Positions 1 to 5,685 of a stretch of DNA of 8,928 nt are shown one piece after another (the stretch's first letter is position 1; every line of letters begins with the position of its first letter). Origin of the DNA: CALGLS01 sp045105695 (GTDB lineage: Bacteria > Bacteroidota > Bacteroidia > Chitinophagales > Saprospiraceae); NCBI GenBank assembly GCA_045105695.1, contig JBGCDT010000241.1:1-8928 (forward strand), in the 5' to 3' direction. The translations under genes were made by a program, and so were the position numbers. The notes beneath the pieces are model-generated. The model made no database searches. It was not told the origin of the DNA and saw nothing but the letters and a program-made list of their open reading frames with translations.

Positions 1-11
1 TGAGGTTGATT

Positions 12-35
12 AGAAAAGTGCTTTTGTCTTTTCTA
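12..35. other. AT-rich hairpin downstream of the serine hydrolase gene
   Basis: The arms TAGAAAAG (11-18) and CTTTTCTA (28-35) are perfectly complementary around a 9-nt loop. The hairpin lies about 60 bp past the stop of the leftward serine hydrolase gene, where a transcription end could be. On the minus strand no run of T follows the stem, and the stem has only two G-C pairs, so it does not meet the usual criteria for an intrinsic terminator. The rest of 1-97 shows nothing I can identify. Confidence 0.25.
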
Positions 36-97
36 AAATTCCTTATCGCTAATTTGAAGTTGTGTTGGAACATGATGTTTTTTTTTGATTAGGATTT

Positions 98-1759
98 CTA
101 TTTACTACTGACAACTGAAGGCAAAATAAAATCTTTCATCATCTCATCGGCTTGTATATGCCCGTGCGGTTGTCCATAGGCGGTAGCCGTAATGACGACG
201 ACTAATTCTAATTCCTTGATGATGAAAATCTTATTCCCACCATTGCCAGTAGCGTAATAAGTGTCATAAGTTTTACCACCAACGGTATAGCCTTTATTCC
301 AAAAAAGGTAGCCGTAATGTTCATCTGCTCTTTTCGAAATAGGAAGCAATTTTGATAAGCTGCTATCAACCCATTCTTTTGATATAATTTGATTTCCGTC
401 TATAGTTCCATTATTGAGATAGAGTTGACCGAATTTTGCCAAACTCAGGGAAGTCATTTCTAAACCGCCTCCGGTATAAGCTACCTTTTGTGGCGTGTGA
501 AACCATTTGTATTCTTTTATGTCAAGTGGTGTAAATAACTTTTTCTCAGCATAGGCTTCTAAACCACCAGGAACTGTCTTGTTAAGTATATCGCCTAGTA
601 TCATTGTACCGGGAGTCCAGTAATCCCAGGTATTCGTTTCTGATTCTTTACCATCCATAGGAACATTTAAAGCAAATTCCATCCAGTCTTCTGCATTGTC
701 TTGCATTTCATCTTCGCTATTTTTGCCTGTCATATCTGAGCCAGCAAAGTGAGAACTCATGGTTAGTAAATCTTTTAGCGTGACGTCTTCTTTTGAAGGA
801 GAGTAATTTTCATAAGATTTCAGTTTGTAGAATTCTTTCAAAGTTGCCATCTCATTTTTAAGATGACCTTCTTTAATTGCAATACCAGTAATTGCAGAGG
901 CGAAAGATTTACCGACGGAGCGAGTATTGTGTAATGTGTTTCTATTGGCTTTCTCAAAGTATTCTTCCAGTAATAGTTTTCCGTTCTTGATAACAATCAC
1001 ACTAGTTAAATCTTTGAAATAGTTTTGCGCTACTTTTTTATTGAGTGCTTTTATTTTTTCTTCGTTGATTTGTTCAGGAGCAACCTCCCAACCACTGTCA
1101 GGGGCGATAGCTTGTATTGCCATTTCTGCTTCACTAACTTTTTTATTGATAAATTGAATACCAACTTCCCCTTGTGCGATGATTTCACCAACTTTAAGTT
1201 CTGTTGTTTCTATGTAAGGACGTACTTCTATTTTTAGTTGGTGAGGGCCTTCGGTTAGTGCTTTTTGACCTCCATTCTTTTTCATGAATTTTAACCACAG
1301 GAATTTCCCCCAATGGTCTTCCTCTGAGATTAATGGCAAGTAGATACTTGTCGCTTCATTCCTGAAAGAACAAGAGCCAGCTCCGGTTTGAAGATTATAA
1401 GTATACAACTTGTTATCATCGACGTAAAAAGTAAATTGATAACTTCCTTTTTTGCAAAGTTCATTAACAGATAATTCAGGAGCTAATTCGCTTAGGTAAT
1501 AAGTTTGTGTTTTATCTAAAAACATTCTACCGAAGAATTCGTCTTCGTTTGATATGTTAACCAATGTTTTAATATCTGATTCTGTGTACTCGGTTGGTTT
1601 GTGGTACTTGGTATCGAATAAGATTTCACCTATATGCTTTTTGTGAAAGTCCAATTCAACGATTCCTTGGTTCAAGGTTAATATTTCTTCTGGTTTGCTT
1701 TGACATGAAAAAAGAAGAAATGTTAGACTAATAAAAGAGACTGTTTTTATGATATTCAT
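98..1759 (-). CDS. Lipoprotein serine hydrolase, class C beta-lactamase family (PF00144-like)
   Basis: This is a probable envelope-anchored serine hydrolase (peptidase, esterase or amidase) of the beta-lactamase class C/CubicO superfamily; the substrate is unknown. Residues 1-18 form a lipoprotein signal peptide ending in L-F-S-C with the lipidated Cys at 19. Residues 30-210 form a beta-rich N-terminal region with two cysteines (102 and 130) that could pair; I do not recognise it. The catalytic domain covers about 250-545. It has the S-x-x-K motif SVGK (nucleophile S281, K284), a probable catalytic Tyr380 in DYWTPGT before a helix with L-G, as in NylB-like members, and a TGNGGN motif (504-509) in place of KTG. 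At 553 residues it is longer than a single-domain family member because of the N-terminal region. It is the last of five co-oriented genes, 57 bp after the second ATPase, so it may be co-transcribed. True beta-lactamase activity is unlikely from motifs alone. Confidence 0.85.
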   Translation of the reverse strand: MNIIKTVSFISLTFLLFSCQSKPEEILTLNQGIVELDFHKKHIGEILFDTKYHKPTEYTESDIKTLVNISNEDEFFGRMFLDKTQTYYLSELAPELSVNELCKKGSYQFTFYVDDNKLYTYNLQTGAGSCSFRNEATSIYLPLISEEDHWGKFLWLKFMKKNGGQKALTEGPHQLKIEVRPYIETTELKVGEIIAQGEVGIQFINKKVSEAEMAIQAIAPDSGWEVAPEQINEEKIKALNKKVAQNYFKDLTSVIVIKNGKLLLEEYFEKANRNTLHNTRSVGKSFASAITGIAIKEGHLKNEMATLKEFYKLKSYENYSPSKEDVTLKDLLTMSSHFAGSDMTGKNSEDEMQDNAEDWMEFALNVPMDGKESETNTWDYWTPGTMILGDILNKTVPGGLEAYAEKKLFTPLDIKEYKWFHTPQKVAYTGGGLEMTSLSLAKFGQLYLNNGTIDGNQIISKEWVDSSLSKLLPISKRADEHYGYLFWNKGYTVGGKTYDTYYATGNGGNKIFIIKELELVVVITATAYGQPHGHIQADEMMKDFILPSVVSSK

Positions 1760-1816
1760 GATGTTGTTTTCGATTGGATTTTACGTTTGATTTTTTAATA
1801 CTGTAGAATTAGCGTT

Positions 1817-2503
1817 TTAAATTTTACGCCCAACTTCTTCATCAACTCTTACATATCCATCCTCCAGTTCAATCAATCGATCTCCATAAGTTGCATTTTT
1901 CTCAGAATGCGTTACTTGTATAATCGTCATTCCTTCTTGATGCAATTCTTTGAAAAGACTCATGATTTCTTCGCCTTGCTTGGAGTGTAAATTCCCAGTG
2001 GGTTCATCGGCCAGCAGTAGTTTTGGTTTTCCAATAATGGCTCTCGCCACTCCGACCAATTGCTGTTGCCCTCCTGATAATTGATTTGGGAAAAGGTCTT
2101 TTTTTGCGACCATATTGAAACGATCCAACAGTTCTGCGACCATGGATTTTCGTTCTTTACTTTTGATGCCTCTGTAGATTAATGGCGTTTCTATATTTTC
2201 ATAAACCGTCAAATCATCAATTAAGTGGTAAGCTTGAAATACAAAACCGATATAGTGTTTGTACAACTCTGTGCGCTTTCTTTCATTGAACTTATGCACT
2301 GGCTCCTCTAGAAAGTGATACTCTCCATTGCTCGGTTTATCCAACATTCCGATAATTTGCAAAAGCGTAGACTTACCGGCGCCGGATGGGCCCATGATGG
2401 TTAGGAACTCTCCTTGGTTTACGTTGAGGTTTATGTTTTTTAGAATCCAAGTTTTTTGGAATCCTTGACGGTAGTATTTTTCTATGTTGTTGAGTTGGAG
2501 CAT
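1817..2503 (-). CDS. MacB/LolD-type ABC transporter ATPase with variant D-loop
   Basis: Cytoplasmic nucleotide-binding subunit of a MacB/LolD-type (FtsX-permease) ABC system. Motifs in order: Walker A GPSGAGKST (38-46), Q-loop VFQ (88-90), signature LSGGQ (142-146), Walker B LLLADEP (162-168), H-loop His199. Two positions differ from the usual family pattern and from the neighbouring paralogue. The D-loop reads NLHS (171-174) rather than NLDS, and the residue after LSGGQQQ is Leu149 rather than Arg. Both were checked against the codons (CAC for His173, TTG for Leu149). My recollection, not verified here, is that NLHS recurs in one Bacteroidota branch of these ATPases, so it may be a subfamily trait. 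The protein is exactly as long as the upstream ATPase and aligns without gaps. The start lies behind an A-rich leader (AAAAACCAAAAAAA before ATG) with no Shine-Dalgarno sequence. No permease gene follows; the next gene is the serine hydrolase. Confidence 0.92.
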   Translation of the reverse strand: MLQLNNIEKYYRQGFQKTWILKNINLNVNQGEFLTIMGPSGAGKSTLLQIIGMLDKPSNGEYHFLEEPVHKFNERKRTELYKHYIGFVFQAYHLIDDLTVYENIETPLIYRGIKSKERKSMVAELLDRFNMVAKKDLFPNQLSGGQQQLVGVARAIIGKPKLLLADEPTGNLHSKQGEEIMSLFKELHQEGMTIIQVTHSEKNATYGDRLIELEDGYVRVDEEVGRKI

Positions 2504-2518
2504 TTTTTTTGGTTTTTA

Positions 2519-2557
2519 TTTACCACGAAGGACACGAAGTTTCACAAAGTTTTTTTT
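2519..2557 (+). repeat. Dispersed intergenic repeat, copy 1 (between the ATPase genes)
   Basis: The sequence reads TTTACCACGAAG, then a 12-nt spacer (GACACGAAGTTT), then CACAAAG and a run of eight T. It matches two further copies near 5508 and 5603 (the latter inverted). The consensus is TTTACCACRAAG, a 9-12 nt spacer usually containing ACGA, then CACAAAG with a T-run. Similar CACAAAG/CACGAAG intergenic repeats are common in Bacteroidota and other genomes. This copy helps explain why the gap between the ATPase genes is 187 bp while the other gaps in this gene row are 36-57 bp. Confidence 0.75.
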
Positions 2558-2639
2558 GAAGCGTGATAAGAGTTTAAGCTATTTTTCCCTTAGCCGATTT
2601 ACGAACTCTTGCGCTGCTTCATGGCCAGCTGCCGATGAG

Positions 2640-2658
2640 CCACACGACCGAAGGCCTT
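2640..2658 (+). repeat. GAAGGCCTT repeat module, copy 1
   Basis: CCACACGACCGAAGGCCTT matches the reverse complement of 5487-5505 at 16 of 19 positions. It sits about 80 bp from copy 1 of the CACAAAG repeat, whereas the other copy directly abuts CACAAAG copy 2. The stretch 2590-2658 is clearly richer in G+C than its flanks. On the minus strand it has two open frames without a usable start, so it looks like part of a composite intergenic repeat and not a gene. Confidence 0.6.
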
Positions 2659-2690
2659 TTAATTTTTATTTAAATTTTCATTTTAATTAA

Positions 2691-3377
2691 TCAAAGGTAC
2701 TGCCGTACAATATTCTCCGTCACCACTTGTCCATCCAATAGTCTAATAATTCGATTCCCAAATTCTGCACAATACTGAGAGTGTGTTACCATGACTATCG
2801 TAGTGCCCTTTGAATTCAGATCCGCTAGAACTTTCATGACGTCGTCTCCATTGCTGCTATCCAAGTTTCCTGTAGGTTCATCAGCGAGGATCAACTTTGG
2901 GTTGTTGACAATGGCGCGAGCTACAGCTACTCGTTGTTGCTGACCTCCAGAGAGCTGTTGTGGAAAATGATTCTTTCGATGCATCATATTCATTTCTTCC
3001 AACAAGGCCTCCGTCCGTTTTTTTCTTTCGCCGGAAGGTACTTTGGTATACATCATTGGGAGTTCGACGTTTTCGTAAACGGTTAGTTCGTCGATCAAAT
3101 TGAAACTCTGAAATACGAATCCCAGATTGTGTTTTCTAACGTCCGAACGCTTGCGCTCAGAAAGTCCTCCGACTTCTTGATCCATGAAATAATAGTTGCC
3201 TTCTGTTGGACTATCTATCATTCCGAGGATATTCAGTAGCGTTGATTTTCCACAACCGGAAGGGCCCATGATGGAAACGAATTCGCCTTCGTTTATTTGA
3301 AGATCCAGTTCGTTGAGGGCTGTCGTTTGGACTTCATCTGTTCGATAAATCTTTTTTAATTTTTCTGTACGTATCAT
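2691..3377 (-). CDS. MacB/LolD-type ABC transporter ATPase (canonical motifs)
   Basis: ATP-binding subunit of a MacB-type exporter, expected to sit under an FtsX-like permease at the inner membrane and to work with the adaptor encoded upstream. All motifs are canonical: Walker A GPSGCGKST (38-46), Q-loop VFQ (88-90), signature LSGGQQQRVAVARA (142-155), Walker B LILADEP (162-168), D-loop NLDS (171-174), H-loop His199. The 228-residue length is normal for stand-alone members. The N-terminus, with YRTDEVQTTAL, is typical of the MacB ATPase branch. It starts 36 bp after the small secreted-protein gene behind a leader (CAAAACCAAAAAA before ATG) almost the same as that of its paralogue at 2503. I do not assign macB because the gene lacks the fused permease domain of the proteobacterial protein. 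Confidence 0.94.
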   Translation of the reverse strand: MIRTEKLKKIYRTDEVQTTALNELDLQINEGEFVSIMGPSGCGKSTLLNILGMIDSPTEGNYYFMDQEVGGLSERKRSDVRKHNLGFVFQSFNLIDELTVYENVELPMMYTKVPSGERKKRTEALLEEMNMMHRKNHFPQQLSGGQQQRVAVARAIVNNPKLILADEPTGNLDSSNGDDVMKVLADLNSKGTTIVMVTHSQYCAEFGNRIIRLLDGQVVTENIVRQYL

Positions 3378-3413
3378 TTTTTTGGTTTTGTAAACAGCTT
3401 GTTAGAAATTCAT

Positions 3414-3965
3414 TTATAATACAGCAACTACTTCAATTTTCAACCTTAGTCTTTTGAGGTCTTTTGGATTTTCTATTCCGATGAAGTAAGTGTCTTCATT
3501 TGCTTTTTCAACATAAGAAGTTTTAGAATTTACGGTTATCGTTTTATCTATATATTCGTAGTAACCACAACCATTGAAAGACTCCACGTTCTTTTTTCCT
3601 TGTAAAAGGTAGAAATTAAAATCTTGCTTATTATTCTGCGGCATAATAAAATCGGGTACTTTTTCTGCGTCGTAATCAGCAGCTAGTTTTTCTACTTTTT
3701 GTAATAGAGTGGTTTGGGGTTCTGAATTCAGGGTTACTACATTTGAGGTTGGCGTTATGGCATAAATAAACCCCTTTGCATTTTTCGGTAACGGTACTGG
3801 TAAGTAATATTTATTGTTGCAATCTTTTCTATTGAAGATGCATCGGTCTATTTCAACAATTTGTGGAGTCTCAAATACATTTACAAATGATTGTTTTTCT
3901 AGATCAGCACTTACAAATGATTGACAAGTAAAAGCTAGTGCGAAAAGTAAAATGAGGTTTTTCAT
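3414..3965 (-). CDS. Small secreted protein of unknown function within the transporter gene row
   Basis: I do not recognise this 183-residue protein. Residues 1-20 form a signal peptide with a likely signal peptidase I site after FVSA. Cys14 lies in AFTC, a poor lipobox, so lipidation is less likely. The mature part has three cysteines (42, 49, 133), a hydrophobic beta-type segment YYLPVPLPKNAKGFIYAI (53-70), and a C-terminal stretch YFIGIENPKDLKRLRLKIEV (160-179) with the look of the last strands of a beta-sandwich. No catalytic motif is visible. It is likely periplasmic or exported. It lies 54 bp after the adaptor gene and 36 bp before the first ATPase, same strand, so it is probably co-transcribed. 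It could be a periplasmic accessory or a substrate of the exporter; this is inference from position only. Confidence 0.75.
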   Translation of the reverse strand: MKNLILLFALAFTCQSFVSADLEKQSFVNVFETPQIVEIDRCIFNRKDCNNKYYLPVPLPKNAKGFIYAITPTSNVVTLNSEPQTTLLQKVEKLAADYDAEKVPDFIMPQNNKQDFNFYLLQGKKNVESFNGCGYYEYIDKTITVNSKTSYVEKANEDTYFIGIENPKDLKRLRLKIEVVAVL

Positions 3966-4019
3966 GATTTTTGTTTTTTAGACTTAAAAAAATAATTAAT
4001 GATTTGAAAAGGGAAGTGC

Positions 4020-5273
4020 TTATTCCTTCAGCACTAATTCATCCTTTTCGCCGTAGTTTTCATAGCTGGAAGTAATGACGACTTCGCCCGGTTGTAGTCC
4101 GTCTAATACTTCGTAATAATTTGGGTTTTGTCTTCCAATTCTGATTTCTTTTTTGGTGGCTTTTGATCCGTCGGGTGTGAGTACGTAGACCCAGTTTCCG
4201 CCAGTCGATTGATAGAATCCACCACGCTTTACCAGAACGGCTTGTTGTTCAGCGCTTAGTTGTAGTTTTACGGTTACGGTTTGTCCGCGACGAATACCAG
4301 TGGGAACTTTCTCGACAAAGTGCATGTCCACTTCAAAACTTCCATTGAGTACCTGCGGGTAAATTTTAGTGATGCGCAATTGATAATCTTCATTCGCAAA
4401 AGTGAAAGAACCTTCCTGCTCTGGAAAAACTCTGGAGATGTAAAACTCATCAATTCGCACTCTGATTTTGAAATTACTCAAGTCATCAATCTGCCCAATT
4501 TGAGCGCCCTGCGGAATCAGTTCTCCAACCTCCAAAGACAAACCAGACAGCTGTCCTTTGATCGGTGCTTTCACTACAAGGTTCTCTAAATTCTTTTTCG
4601 CCATGTCTAAATTTCGCTTCATCAAATCGAGAGAGTTTTCCATCTGCTCTTTTTGAATTTCACCAGAAAGACTGTCTTTAAGAATGCTCTGCTTCAGCAA
4701 TCTATTTCTTTTGATGAGGCTTTCATATTCTGATTTCAAGTCTTCAAAGTCTGCTTTTGGAATTGCATTGCTGACAAATAAAACTTTGTCTCTTTCCATT
4801 TTGCGTCTCAGCAAATCCAATCGAAATTCTGCATCAATAGCTGTTTCCTTCAAGTTCAAACTTTGTTGCTCTTGCAGCAAATTCATGTTTCGCATTTGAT
4901 TGATTTGGGAGATAATGGTTCCTTCCTGATTGAGGTAAGCCATTTGTAAATCAGAGTTGCTGAGTTGCAAAATCGGAGTACCTGGTCCTACCGCAGCTCC
5001 GTCTTCGACCATCTTTTGTTCTACTCGTCCGCCCTCCACTGCTGCGATGATGACGGTCTTGATCGGCTGGACAACTCCAGTCACGGGAATGAATTCCTGA
5101 AAGATTCCTTCTTCCACAGTATGCGTCAATAAGCGGCTGGATTGCACATTCAACTTGCTCGTTCCAGCAGATTCGTAGAAGGAAAAAGCCAACCAAGTCA
5201 GCAAGGCAATCACTCCAACACCAATGGCGATTCGCTGCGGCAACTTGTTTTTTTTCTCTATGATTTGATCCAT
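4020..5273 (-). CDS. HlyD/MacA-like periplasmic adaptor (membrane fusion) protein
   Basis: This adaptor would link an inner-membrane exporter to an outer-membrane TolC-type channel. A single N-terminal membrane anchor (about 14-32) follows a short basic cytoplasmic tail, and there is no lipobox. The first half of the lipoyl domain is at about 65-105 (VVQPIKTVIIAAVEGGRVEQ, then DGAAVGPGTPILQL). A long charged alpha-hairpin (about 110-232) is rich in Lys, Glu, Leu and Gln. The second lipoyl half (VVKAPIKGQLSGLSLEVGEL) starts near 233. The beta-barrel spans about 265-340 and the membrane-proximal domain about 345-415, ending with DGLQPGEVVI. The 417-residue length is normal. It is the first gene of the leftward row and sits 61 nt downstream of the predicted sigma-54 transcription start. 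Because MacB-type ATPases follow, a MacA-like role is favoured over an RND partner. Confidence 0.93.
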   Translation of the reverse strand: MDQIIEKKNKLPQRIAIGVGVIALLTWLAFSFYESAGTSKLNVQSSRLLTHTVEEGIFQEFIPVTGVVQPIKTVIIAAVEGGRVEQKMVEDGAAVGPGTPILQLSNSDLQMAYLNQEGTIISQINQMRNMNLLQEQQSLNLKETAIDAEFRLDLLRRKMERDKVLFVSNAIPKADFEDLKSEYESLIKRNRLLKQSILKDSLSGEIQKEQMENSLDLMKRNLDMAKKNLENLVVKAPIKGQLSGLSLEVGELIPQGAQIGQIDDLSNFKIRVRIDEFYISRVFPEQEGSFTFANEDYQLRITKIYPQVLNGSFEVDMHFVEKVPTGIRRGQTVTVKLQLSAEQQAVLVKRGGFYQSTGGNWVYVLTPDGSKATKKEIRIGRQNPNYYEVLDGLQPGEVVITSSYENYGEKDELVLKE

Positions 5274-5344
5274 GACTTCTATTTTTAATTCGATTGACTT
5301 TTTCTAAAAGTGAGACTTATTAAGATGTCCCATGCCAATATAGT

Positions 5345-5361
5345 TGCTAAGGGGATGCCAA
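5345..5361 (-). promoter_or_regulatory. Sigma-54 (-24/-12) promoter for the adaptor/ATPase genes
   Basis: The minus strand reads TTGGCATCCCCTTAGCA. It has the invariant GG (5359-5358) and GC (5347-5346) separated by exactly 10 nt. Against TGGCACG-N4-TTGCW it matches TGGCA at the -24 element and T-GCA at the -12 element. With C5346 taken as -12, transcription would start near 5334, giving a 61-nt leader before the adaptor ATG. The divergent neighbour encodes a sigma-54 activator, which supports the call. A second TTGGCAT lies 23 nt downstream on the same strand but has no GC at the right distance. Confidence 0.7.
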
Positions 5362-5369
5362 TACAAATC

Positions 5370-5388
5370 ACATCTGATTATCAGATGT
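5370..5388. promoter_or_regulatory. Perfect 19-nt palindrome next to the sigma-54 promoter
   Basis: ACATCTGATTATCAGATGT has perfect 9-bp arms around one central T. It begins 8 bp upstream of the -24 element, centred near -45 of the predicted start. The symmetry and length suit a dimeric regulator. It differs in sequence from the TGGACA-type site further upstream, so it may bind a different protein, such as a repressor or a host architectural factor, or be a promoter-proximal site for the NtrC-type regulator. Only one copy is seen. Confidence 0.5.
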
Positions 5389-5422
5389 TTACAAAACTTA
5401 TTTTAGTGAAATTGAAAATTAG

Positions 5423-5460
5423 GTGTTCATTTTTGGACACAAAGCGTACGTTTATGGACA
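5423..5460. promoter_or_regulatory. Candidate enhancer (UAS) for the NtrC-type activator
   Basis: GTGTTCATTTTTGGACAC (5423-5440) is an imperfect palindrome: 7-bp arms with one mismatch around TTTT. Its centre is about 97 bp upstream of the predicted sigma-54 start, which is the usual distance for activator sites. A second TGGACA (5455-5460) lies exactly 21 bp, two helical turns, from the first TGGACA (5434-5439), as expected for cooperative binding on one face of the helix. Assignment to the divergent response regulator is inference. Confidence 0.45.
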
Positions 5461-5486
5461 ATTATTCTTAGTTTTCGATTCTATTT

Positions 5487-5505
5487 AAGGCCTTCTGCCG
5501 TGTAG
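5487..5505 (-). repeat. GAAGGCCTT repeat module, copy 2
   Basis: On the minus strand it reads CTACACGGCAGAAGGCCTT and matches 2640-2658 at 16 of 19 positions. Here the module directly abuts the TTTACCACAAAG end of CACAAAG repeat copy 2, with only GAT or a similarly short spacer between, so the two modules form one composite repeat unit. Confidence 0.6.
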
Positions 5506-5507
5506 GA

Positions 5508-5544
5508 TTTACCACAAAGTATACGATGTTGCACAAAGTTTTTT
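5508..5544 (+). repeat. CACAAAG repeat copy 2 (left arm of an inverted pair)
   Basis: TTTACCACAAAG, a 12-nt spacer (TATACGATGTTG), then CACAAAG and a run of six T. It is the same family as 2519-2557 and forms an inverted pair with 5603-5634, 58 bp away. In the 396-bp divergent region this pair fills the half nearest the response regulator gene, while the sigma-54 promoter and palindromes fill the half nearest the adaptor gene. Confidence 0.7.
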
Positions 5545-5602
5545 CTGGAAAGACGTCTCCTCTGACTTTATACAACCACTATAAAAACATTACACGCCGC
5601 GT

Positions 5603-5634
5603 AAAAAAACTTTGTGTCTTCGTGTCTTTGTGGC
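5603..5634 (-). repeat. CACAAAG repeat copy 3 (right arm of an inverted pair)
   Basis: The reverse complement reads GCCACAAAGACACGAAGACA followed by CAAAG and a T-run. The spacer between the two CACAAAG-type boxes is 9 nt here against 12 nt in the other copies. It ends about 35 bp before the response regulator start, so any promoter for that gene lies within or beyond the repeat pair. I see no convincing TAnnTTTG-type Bacteroidota promoter there. Confidence 0.7.
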
Positions 5635-5657
5635 AAACAAAAAAACCCTTACACTAA

Positions 5658-5685
5658 GAAAAACCAGCTATGAAAAAACCAGCTA
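5658..5685 (+). repeat. Short tandem repeat across the response regulator start codon
   Basis: GAAAAACCAGCTA (5658-5670) is followed at once by GAAAAAACCAGCTA (5672-5685), so the translation start region is a near-perfect tandem duplication. The ATG at 5670 lies at the junction and no in-frame alternative is created upstream. It may be a replication-slippage product or an A-rich translation initiation region. Confidence 0.5.

Noticed and set aside
2582..2659. Minus-strand open frames in the GC-rich part of the repeat (for example a stretch reading GHEAAQEFVNRLREK)
   Set aside because: There is no usable start and the stretch belongs to a dispersed repeat, so it is not called as a gene, although such repeats do give rise to small predicted proteins.
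2484..2690. Plus-strand 68-codon open frame between the ATPase genes
   Set aside because: It overlaps the start of an ATPase gene and consists of the intergenic repeat; its product is low-complexity and unlike a protein.
4951..5196. 81-codon minus-strand frame inside the adaptor gene
   Set aside because: It is an alternative frame of the adaptor's membrane anchor and lipoyl region, with the composition of a shadow frame.
5283..5312. Hairpin ACTTTT/AAAAGT in the adaptor leader as a riboswitch or attenuator
   Set aside because: The arms are six A/T-rich pairs with a 3-nt loop and no conserved riboswitch motif is visible.
5322..5338. Second TTGGCAT on the minus strand as another sigma-54 promoter
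   Set aside because: The -24 part matches, but the dinucleotide at the -12 position is CT and not GC, so only the upstream site is called.
5508..5634. CRISPR array
   Set aside because: The repeat copies are few, inverted, of unequal inner spacing and also found elsewhere in the window; there is no regular repeat-spacer series.
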